This document shows, one piece after another, positions 7,095 to 12,813 of a DNA stretch of 30,167 bases (positions are counted from its first letter, which is position 1; every line of letters starts with the position of its first letter). This stretch comes from JBJKRF01 sp046704785 (GTDB taxonomy: Bacteria; Chloroflexota; Anaerolineae; Anaerolineales; Villigracilaceae): the NCBI GenBank assembly GCA_046704785.1, contig JBJKRF010000132.1:1-30167 (forward strand), given 5' to 3'. A program made the translations under genes and the position numbers. The notes beneath the pieces are model-generated. The model had not been told where the DNA came from. It did not search any database and saw only the letters and a list, made by a program, of their open reading frames with translations.

Positions 7095-8842
7095 CATCCG
7101 CTCCACGCCAGCAGCGCCAGCACCACCAACAACGCGCCAACGATGCCGAGAATATTCCAATTCAGTTCACCAGTCTGGGTTTTCTGCAGGACGCCAGCCG
7201 CAGCCTGCACCCCCGACGCAACCTGACGATTGAGCCATTCGGCCCCAAAACCGGATTCGCCAAGCGCATCAAACCACCCGGCACTTTTCACCAGACCGAC
7301 CAGCCTGTTCCGCACCCCGAACAGGGCCAACCCGACGGCCACCACAACCAAGGCCAGCCAGGTAGCCGGGGCCGTCACCACCTCTGCCAGCAGGCCGTAC
7401 GTAGACATCGCTTCAATGGCATGATACGGCAGGCTGCGCGCAAACAGCCCCGCCAGCGGGCCCGCCAACAGCCAGGTCAGGCATGTCCCGGCAGCCAGCG
7501 CGATAGTGGCTATCCGCATAAAAATTCCGACCTCGTGCACCGGCAATTTCTCCCGCGGCGCACCGTAGAAGACCATCCAAACCATGCGCACACTGTAGAG
7601 CGCCGTCAACCCGGCGCCAATCAACATGGCGACGTACGCCCAGGTCGCTCCGCCCTGCAAACCCGATTCGAGGATCAATTCCTTGCTCCAAAAGCCGTTG
7701 AAAATCGGGATGCCTGCCAGCGCCAGCGCGCCGATGACAAACACGTTGCGGACGAGCGGCAGCCGCGCGCCCAGTCCGCCCATGCGCCGCATGTCACGCG
7801 TACCCACTGAGTGGATCACGGCGCCGGCAGCCAGGAAGAGCAGCGCTTTGAAGACCGCATGGCTGAGCAGATGGAACTGGCTGGCAAAAACGCCTCCCAC
7901 GCCAATCGCATACACCATGTAGCCAAGCTGGCTGATGGTCGAGTACGCCAGGACACGCTTGAGATCGGTGGCAGTTAGCGCCATCAACGCAGCCAGGAGC
8001 GCCGAAAGCACGCCCACCAGCGTGACGGCCAACCTCCAACCGGGGACAGCGTAAAAGGCCGGATAAAAGCGCGCCAACAAATAGACGCCGGCATTGACCA
8101 TCGTGGCCGCGTGAATCAGCGCGCTGACCGGTGTGGGGGCTTCCATGGCGTCTGGCAGCCAGGTATGGAAAGGAAACTGTGCCGACTTGGCCGCAGCCGC
8201 CAGTAAAAAGCCAAAGGCGATCCAGGCCAAAGTCACGGGCGGCAAGGTATGCGCCGCGGCCAACAAGTCGGAAATCTGGTATGTGCCGAAGTTGGCATAC
8301 GTAACCAGGGCTCCGGCCAACAAACCGATGCCACCCACCTGCGTGACGATCAGCGCCTTGATGCCGCCCGCCACCGCTTTGGGGTCGTCGTTATAGAACG
8401 AGATCAAGGCGTACGAACACAGCGCCGTGATTTCCCAGAAGAAAAAGGTGAACAGCAAGTTCCCGCTGAGCACCAGCCCGATCATGGCACCGATAAATAA
8501 CAAGACCAGCGCATAGTAGCGACTCAACTGCGGATCGCCGCGCATGTAATCGACCGAGAACAGCACTGCCAGCGAACCGACCAGCGCGGCTACCGCCGTC
8601 AGGGTGAGTCCCAACCCATCAGGGACGAAGGTCAGGACGCCCAGCACACTGCCCAGGGGAAGACGGACAACCGCTTCCGCGCTGGGAAAAGCCAGTAGAA
8701 CCAGTGAGACGGCTGCGGTGGCGAAGCCGAATGCCACGGCCAGCCCATGCAGCAATTTCTCGCGCGAGTTCCCTGCCAGCCAGACGGCCAGCGTCCCCAG
8801 CCAGGGAAGTCCAATGACCAGAAAAATCAAAGTAGCAGCCAT
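7094..8842 (-). CDS. Antiporter-like ion-pumping subunit (NuoL/HyfB-like)
   Basis: This 582-residue membrane protein has about 15 transmembrane segments and both NuoL-type domains. The N-terminal part contains 'SVDYMRGDPQLSRYYALVLLF'-like sequence. The Proton_antipo_M core contains 'LLFTFFFWEITALCSYALIS' with the TM5 glutamate, and 'FPFHTWLPDAMEAPTPVSAL', a near-perfect NuoL signature. The C-terminal part has further helices but is somewhat shorter than E. coli NuoL (613), and no long lateral amphipathic helix is obvious. The ATG at 8842 is used because the conserved membrane start (MAATLIFLVIGLPWLG) begins there, 1 nt after the stop of the upstream gene; the frame stays open for 51 more codons that overlap that gene. 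Confidence 0.9.
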   Translation of the reverse strand: MAATLIFLVIGLPWLGTLAVWLAGNSREKLLHGLAVAFGFATAAVSLVLLAFPSAEAVVRLPLGSVLGVLTFVPDGLGLTLTAVAALVGSLAVLFSVDYMRGDPQLSRYYALVLLFIGAMIGLVLSGNLLFTFFFWEITALCSYALISFYNDDPKAVAGGIKALIVTQVGGIGLLAGALVTYANFGTYQISDLLAAAHTLPPVTLAWIAFGFLLAAAAKSAQFPFHTWLPDAMEAPTPVSALIHAATMVNAGVYLLARFYPAFYAVPGWRLAVTLVGVLSALLAALMALTATDLKRVLAYSTISQLGYMVYAIGVGGVFASQFHLLSHAVFKALLFLAAGAVIHSVGTRDMRRMGGLGARLPLVRNVFVIGALALAGIPIFNGFWSKELILESGLQGGATWAYVAMLIGAGLTALYSVRMVWMVFYGAPREKLPVHEVGIFMRIATIALAAGTCLTWLLAGPLAGLFARSLPYHAIEAMSTYGLLAEVVTAPATWLALVVVAVGLALFGVRNRLVGLVKSAGWFDALGESGFGAEWLNRQVASGVQAAAGVLQKTQTGELNWNILGIVGALLVVLALLAWSG

Positions 8843-8843
8843 A

Positions 8844-9155
8844 TCATCCCCGCAACGTCGAAATTTGCGAAACGTCGAGCGTGCCAAAGTAACGCCGAAC
8901 CTGGACCGCCAACGCCAGCCCGACGACCGCCACAATGGTATCGGCCACGATGACGGTGGCAGCCAGGCTTTGCCCCAGGCCCACTTTTCCGACATACGAG
9001 CCCGCCAGGACGAGCGCCAGCACCACCGACTTGACCATGATCTGCAGGACGATCACGACCTTGATCAGGTTGCGCACGATGAGCAGGCCGTAAAGACCAA
9101 CGGCCAACAAAGCGACCAACGTCCAAAGAATGATCTCGAAGGGGGAGATATTCAT
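8844..9155 (-). CDS. NuoK/MnhC/MbhG-like membrane subunit
   Basis: This 103-residue protein has three transmembrane helices, in the size and pattern of NuoK/MrpC. Typical residues are the 'GLYGLLIVRNLIKVVIVLQIMVKSVVLAL' region, where NuoK proteins carry the proton-path residues, and 'ADTIVAVVGLALAVQVRRYFGTLD' at the third helix, close to the MrpC consensus 'alVLTaIVigva'. The usual TM2 glutamate is replaced by Lys/Ser in 'IMVKSVVL'. The ATG at 9155 is chosen because it gives an ATGA overlap with the gene before it and has GGAAG upstream. The longer open frame upstream is a shadow in the neighbour. Confidence 0.8.
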   Translation of the reverse strand: MNISPFEIILWTLVALLAVGLYGLLIVRNLIKVVIVLQIMVKSVVLALVLAGSYVGKVGLGQSLAATVIVADTIVAVVGLALAVQVRRYFGTLDVSQISTLRG

Positions 9156-9688
9156 GGTTGCGCTTCCTTTTTCTCCGCAGGCATGGAAACTGTCATGTCC
9201 GCAGCAGCGTCTTTGTGCGAAGAGCCGCTCTCTGAGAGCAGACCAAGCACGCCAACGACGCCTGAAAAAATCAACGCGATTTGCACCCACACGTCCAGGG
9301 CGCGTTGCCCCCATAACACATCGGCCAGCGAGGCCGCCTTGGTCGACCCGGCCGGCGAGTCGAAGGGAAGCACCATCCAGAATAGAAAGGCTGCAACTGC
9401 AATGACCAACAGAAGCGCCAGCGGCCTGGACAAGACAGCGACAAAATCGATGGCGTCGTCACCGACCACGCTAACGGCATACACCAACAGGACCGTCACC
9501 AATCCTGCGCCAACGCTCAACTCCATCACAGCCACCTGGTGAGCGCCCAACAAATACAACAAGATGGCAACCATCGCGCTCACGCAGGCCAGATACAACG
9601 TGGATGCCAAAATCCGTTTGGCAACAATAGCACGATAAGCGCAAATCAGAGCGACAAGCCCCAGGCTCGCAAAAAGAACTCGATCCAT
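9152..9688 (-). CDS. NuoJ/MbhD-like membrane subunit, first gene of the hydrogenase operon
   Basis: This 178-residue protein has four hydrophobic segments in the first 105 residues and a fifth at about 140-160, then a charged tail. The segment 'HQVAVMELSVGAGLVTVLLVYAVSVVGDD' has the conserved Glu and GAG of the MbhD/DUF4040 and NuoJ families ('aalq.svGagLvtalfv'). It is probably an Mrp/NuoJ-type part of the ion path. The ATG at 9688 is preferred over the one at 9709 because AGAGAGGTT sits just upstream and the hydrophobic N-terminus starts there. It opens the operon; the 339-bp region upstream is shared with a divergent thioesterase gene. Confidence 0.75.
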   Translation of the reverse strand: MDRVLFASLGLVALICAYRAIVAKRILASTLYLACVSAMVAILLYLLGAHQVAVMELSVGAGLVTVLLVYAVSVVGDDAIDFVAVLSRPLALLLVIAVAAFLFWMVLPFDSPAGSTKAASLADVLWGQRALDVWVQIALIFSGVVGVLGLLSESGSSHKDAAADMTVSMPAEKKEAQP

Positions 9689-9884
9689 TTCAACCTCTCT
9701 CCAAAGCATGTTGGTTCTTGGGAGTCAGCGGGATTGATAGGCACATCCCTACAACCCGCTTCATCCCACTCATTCTCAGGGAACCAGTTTGTTCCCTTTG
9801 CCGACCGCTTTGTGCAGCAGACATCTTTTACACACATTTCAAAATCAATCATCTTGAGGCTAATTGGAAATGCGCCCGCCGTCA

Positions 9885-9900
9885 TGTGAAAAACATCACA
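9885..9900. promoter_or_regulatory. CRP/FNR-family operator palindrome
   Basis: TGTGA-AAAACA-TCACA is an exact match to the CRP half-site pair TGTGA-N6-TCACA. Its centre is about 70 bp before the expected transcription start of the thioesterase gene (TATAAT at 9950-9955), a class I-like position, and about 204 bp upstream of the first hydrogenase gene. Which cAMP- or redox-responsive regulator binds is inference; none is encoded in the window, although a class III nucleotide cyclase is. Confidence 0.55.
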
Positions 9901-9949
9901 AAAAGGCGAGCGTTTCATCCCATTTCCAGGTAAACGGCAGGCAGGAAGG

Positions 9950-9955
9950 TATAAT
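9950..9955 (+). promoter_or_regulatory. -10 box TATAAT, thioesterase gene
   Basis: A consensus TATAAT lies 72 nt before the thioesterase ATG. No good -35 element lies at the normal spacing. This fits an activator-dependent promoter, with the CRP/FNR-like palindrome upstream. Confidence 0.45.
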
Positions 9956-10027
9956 TTAAGACTGCACAACTCGTCGCCACAGGCAGCGCCTGCGAGCAAT
10001 CGATTTCGTCTGTACAAGAGGAATTTG

Positions 10028-10510
10028 ATGCCAGAAATCCCCAACAACAAGCAGCCCAATTCACGCCACTGTTTCGTCTGCGGCCTAGAAAACCCCGTCG
10101 GCCTGAGACTCAAGTTTTATGAAGTCGGTCCCGACGAGGTGGAAACCCACTACACGCCGCCCGACCATTTTCAAGGGTACCCGGGGGTACTACACGGTGG
10201 GATTGTCGCCACTATTATCGACGAAACCAGCGGACGGGCCATCATGGGCGACCCGGAAAACCCTCGCTTCATGTATACGGCAAAGATCGAGGTTAAGTAT
10301 CGCAAGAACGTGCCCACCGGCAAACCTTTGCACATCCGTGGAAAGATTCTGAAAAACAAGGGGCGCAGCGCCGAGGGCTGGGCCGGAATCTACGACGCCG
10401 AATCCGACGAACTGTTGGCCGAAGGCACCACGCTGTTAATAAACGTTCCCCAGGAAACCCTGGACCAGGCCAACTTGGAGGCGCTTGGCTGGAAAGTCTA
10501 CCCGGATTAA
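10028..10510 (+). CDS. PaaI-type hotdog-fold thioesterase
   Basis: This 160-residue single-domain 4HBT/PaaI-family protein is probably a cytoplasmic acyl-CoA thioesterase. It starts with a short region containing HCFVCGLENPVGLRL, a CxxCG-type lead-in common in this subfamily. The hotdog core follows with 'PGVLHGGIVATIIDETSG' at about residues 54-71, where HGG and the downstream Asp/Glu form the active-site region, then 'AKIEVKYRKNVPTGKPLHIRG'. The ATG at 10028 is used because AGAGG lies 6 nt upstream; the TTG one codon earlier is less likely. The gene stands alone: it diverges from the hydrogenase operon and has its own TATAAT box. The acyl substrate is unknown. Confidence 0.85.
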   Translation: MPEIPNNKQPNSRHCFVCGLENPVGLRLKFYEVGPDEVETHYTPPDHFQGYPGVLHGGIVATIIDETSGRAIMGDPENPRFMYTAKIEVKYRKNVPTGKPLHIRGKILKNKGRSAEGWAGIYDAESDELLAEGTTLLINVPQETLDQANLEALGWKVYPD

Positions 10511-10570
10511 AAAGCCGCGCAAGGTGGGAGAACGAGTCAGCGACATCAAGCCCAGACAACCGTCATCCTG

Positions 10571-10576
10571 TATAAT
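10571..10576 (+). promoter_or_regulatory. Extended -10 box before the XDH FAD-subunit gene
   Basis: TGTATAAT with the extended TG lies 35 nt before the ATG at 10612. No clear -35 is seen at 17 bp. It suggests the FAD-subunit gene has its own promoter. Confidence 0.45.
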
Positions 10577-10611
10577 AAAGACATCGTTCTTTCCAATCCA
10601 ATGGAGAAGAC

Positions 10612-11355
10612 ATGATTACCGATTATCATCGTCCTCAGACTCTGGACGAAGCCTTGAAATTGTTGGCGCACGCGGATACGGTTCCCCTCGGCGGCGGAAC
10701 AATGCTCAACCGTCCCAGCGAGGCACGCCTCGCCGTCGTCGACCTGCAAGCCCTGGGGTTGGACACGCTCCACAAAAACGGGAACACGCTGGAGGTGGGC
10801 GCCACCCTCACCCTGCAACAGCTTCTCGAGTCGCCCCATCTTCCGGCTGCCTTGAAACAGGCCATTCGGCTGGAATCCACCCTCAACATCCGCAACAGCG
10901 CCACCGTGGCCGGCACACTGGTAACCTGTGATGGCCGCTCACCGGTCGCTGCCCTCCTTCTGGCGTTGGACTCCAAACTGACGATCCAGCCCGGCGACGA
11001 ATCGCTTCTCGCCGGCAACCTGTTCCCGCTGCGGCAAGAAATCCTGCGCGGCAAGCTCATCACGCAAATCAGCTTTCCGCTCAACGTCAAACTGGCCTTC
11101 GAGTATGTCTCGCGCACGCCGGCAGACCTGCCCATCGTCGCTGCAGCCCTCGCGCAATGGACGTCGGGACGCACACGCCTGGTATTGGGCGGCTACGGCA
11201 AAGCGCCCCGGCTGGCCATGGATGGCATCGACTCCACCGGATTGCAAGTCGCCGCGCGCAACGCGTTCCACGAAGCCGACGACGAATGGGCCAGCGCCGC
11301 ATACCGCATGGACATGGCCGCGACCCTGGCCAAACGTTGTTTGGAAAGCATTTAA
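10612..11355 (+). CDS. FAD-binding subunit of an XDH/CO-dehydrogenase-family molybdenum hydroxylase
   Basis: This 247-residue protein resembles CoxM/XdhB-type medium subunits, which take electrons from the FeS domain to FAD. It begins ITDYHRPQTLDEALKLL, the normal start of these proteins. The first FAD motif is present as VPLGGGTMLNRP (usually AGGTDLLP). The second (usually ATIGGNL) appears as NSATVAGTLVTCDGRSP (approx. residues 96-112). A short C-terminal CO_deh_flav_C-like domain follows. At 247 residues it is shorter than the usual 280-300, with changed FAD motifs but no frame damage. The obvious partner, the fused FeS-Mo subunit, is encoded at 20842-23835, about 9.5 kb away, and XdhC at 27252. 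A good AGAAGAC/GGAG site precedes the ATG. Confidence 0.82.
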   Translation: MITDYHRPQTLDEALKLLAHADTVPLGGGTMLNRPSEARLAVVDLQALGLDTLHKNGNTLEVGATLTLQQLLESPHLPAALKQAIRLESTLNIRNSATVAGTLVTCDGRSPVAALLLALDSKLTIQPGDESLLAGNLFPLRQEILRGKLITQISFPLNVKLAFEYVSRTPADLPIVAAALAQWTSGRTRLVLGGYGKAPRLAMDGIDSTGLQVAARNAFHEADDEWASAAYRMDMAATLAKRCLESI

Positions 11356-11400
11356 CAAGTCAATTCTTTATTTTGACTTGAAATTAAATATTTTGTCTTG
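11356..11400. promoter_or_regulatory. Operator-like repeats upstream of vapB
   Basis: A perfect inverted repeat, CAAGTCAA (11356-11363) and TTGACTTG (11373-11380), is followed by a near-copy of the right half, TTGTCTTG (11393-11400), exactly 20 bp after the second element. This is two helical turns, as expected for a dimeric antitoxin binding in series. It lies between the FAD-subunit stop and the antitoxin gene and is AT-rich. It may also act as a weak terminator for the gene before it. Confidence 0.45.
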
Positions 11401-11438
11401 TAAAATAATGGGAGATGGTATCGTATTCGGAGGAAGAC

Positions 11439-11681
11439 ATGGAAACAGTCATTACGCGACGCGGCCAGACCGTCGTCCCCGCAGAAATCCGTAGGCGGCA
11501 CAACCTCAAGGACGGCGATCAGTTGATCTGGATCGACGACGGGCAGACAATTAAGGTGATTCCCGTTCCAGCGGATCCCATCAAAGCCCTGCGCGGCTCT
11601 GGAAAAGGGCAAAACTTAACTGCCAAATTACTCCAAGAACGCACCCTGGACCGCGAGCGGGAAGACAAACATGGCAGCTAA
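11439..11681 (+). CDS. vapB: VapB-type antitoxin with AbrB/MazE DNA-binding fold
   Basis: This 80-residue protein has a SpoVT/AbrB-like swapped-hairpin domain in its N-terminal half (METVITRRGQTVVPAEIRRR, then LKDGDQLIWIDDGQTIKVIPV) and a charged C-terminal tail that would wrap the toxin. It should neutralise the VapC toxin and repress the shared promoter. The ATG at 11439 has a strong GGAGGAAG site and starts the conserved domain; eight upstream codons in the same frame are ignored. It overlaps the toxin gene by 11 nt, the usual layout for vapBC. The repeats at 11356-11400 are its likely operator. Confidence 0.88.
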   Translation: METVITRRGQTVVPAEIRRRHNLKDGDQLIWIDDGQTIKVIPVPADPIKALRGSGKGQNLTAKLLQERTLDREREDKHGS

Positions 11682-12072
11682 ACGCTATGTGCTCGATACT
11701 TCAGCCTTGTTTACTCTCATTGAAAATGAAGATGGCGCAGACCGTGTAGAGCAAATCCTAAAAAAGGGCGAAATTATTCTTCCATGGTTGGTCTTGCTAG
11801 AGGTCACCTACATCTCGCGCCAGGAGTTAGGTGAAGAAGTCGCTGCTCATCGCTATGCGATGCTCAAACAACTCAAAGCGGACATTTTATGGCAAGCCGA
11901 CGAACCTGTCTTGCTTACAGCCGCCCGCCTGAAAGCCGGGAATCGTCTTTCCCTGGCGGATTCGGTCATTGCTGCCTTTGCTATCCAAAACCAGGCAACA
12001 CTACTGCACAAAGACCCGGAATATGACGCATTGGAAGGGCAGGTGGAGATGGAATCACTTCCCTACAAGTAA
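11671..12072 (+). CDS. vapC: VapC-type PIN-domain ribonuclease toxin
   Basis: This 133-residue PIN-domain protein is predicted to be a Mg2+-dependent RNase that blocks translation when free of antitoxin. The acidic quartet is visible: Asp9 (YVLDTSAL), Glu44 (VLLEVTY), Asp97 (RLSLADS) and Asp115 (LLHKDPEYD). Length is normal and the frame intact, so it should be active. It is translationally coupled to the antitoxin by an 11-nt overlap. Only 25 nt separate its stop from the remnant of a methyltransferase gene, so the pair probably arrived by insertion or rearrangement at that gene. Confidence 0.92.
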   Translation: MAAKRYVLDTSALFTLIENEDGADRVEQILKKGEIILPWLVLLEVTYISRQELGEEVAAHRYAMLKQLKADILWQADEPVLLTAARLKAGNRLSLADSVIAAFAIQNQATLLHKDPEYDALEGQVEMESLPYK

Positions 12073-12097
12073 GAAGAGACCAGCACCGGATGCTCCA

Positions 12098-12796
12098 ATG
12101 AAAAACGCCGTCAAGAAGTATTCGCTCGAATTGGCGCGGCAGGGCTACGAAGTGACGTTATTCGATCTGTCAGAAGAGTCGCTGGCCATCGCAGAGTTGA
12201 AATTCAAGGAATACAAACTGTCGGCGGAAGTTTTTCTGGTCGGTGACGCCCGCAACCTGGAAGGCTTCGAGATCGAGCCATTTGATGGCGCGCTGCTGAT
12301 GGGCCCGATGTATCACATCGTTGAGGCCACCGAACGCAGGAACGTCCTGCAAGCCCTGGAACGTATCATCAAGCCTGGCGGCATTGCCCTGTTTACCTAC
12401 CTGAATTCCTGGGGACTGCTCAAGACCGGCCTGTCCGATTTCCTGCCCTGGTATGAAGAGATTGACGCCATCCGTTCTTTGCTGGGCGAAAAGAGCTTCA
12501 CAAGCGACCAGCTTTCCGGCTTTACCGAAGCCTACTGGGCCACGCCAGAAAGCGCGCTACGGGAAATAAAAGCTGCCGGCTTCACAGTCATCTCCTATGC
12601 GGGCGAACAAGGCTTTGACGGTGGGCTGGGACATCTGCCAGGTAAAATTGCCATAGAAAATCCGCGGGCTTACCGGAACATCGTGCAACTTGCCGCCGAG
12701 ACCTGCGAGTTGCCTCAATACCGCGACGCGACCGAACACCTTCACATCGTCGCCAGAAAAGAAAACGGCCCAAGCGGCCATACATCCAATTCCTAA
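12098..12796 (+). pseudogene. Class I SAM-dependent methyltransferase lacking its SAM-binding N-terminus
   Basis: The frame reads KKYSLELARQGYEVTLFDLS, then GDARNL, then 'FDGALLMGPMYHIVEATERRNVLQALERIIKPGGIALFTYL'. These are motif II, motif III/IV and the post-motif region of a Rossmann-fold methyltransferase. Motif I (the DxGxGxG loop that should directly precede 'YSLELARQGYEV') is absent. Upstream there are only 25 nt of unrelated sequence and then the vapC stop. The remaining 232 codons are open to TAA at 12796. Without motif I it should not bind S-adenosylmethionine, so I call it a 5'-truncated pseudogene. The ATG at 12098 could still allow expression of a non-catalytic protein. The original substrate is unknown. 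Confidence 0.8.
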
Positions 12797-12813
12797 TCGT
12801 ATCTGGAGCCTTC

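Larger units (their letters stand above)
9689..10027. other. Divergent intergenic region, hydrogenase operon / thioesterase gene
   Basis: This 339-bp stretch has no convincing gene; short open frames in it lack family features and ribosome-binding sites. It must hold the promoter of the leftward hydrogenase operon and that of the rightward thioesterase. A perfect CRP/FNR-type palindrome and a TATAAT box for the rightward gene are annotated separately. I did not find a convincing -35/-10 pair for the hydrogenase operon. Confidence 0.7.

Noticed and set aside
5797..7140. 447-codon minus-strand frame overlapping the NuoN/M-like gene
   Set aside because: It is rich in Gly, Arg and Ala with no family features, and is an out-of-frame shadow of GC-rich membrane-protein coding sequence.
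1297..9688. Reading the operon as respiratory complex I
   Set aside because: The large subunit has both nickel CxxC motifs, a cleavable tail and an adjacent HycI protease, and NuoE/F/G are absent.
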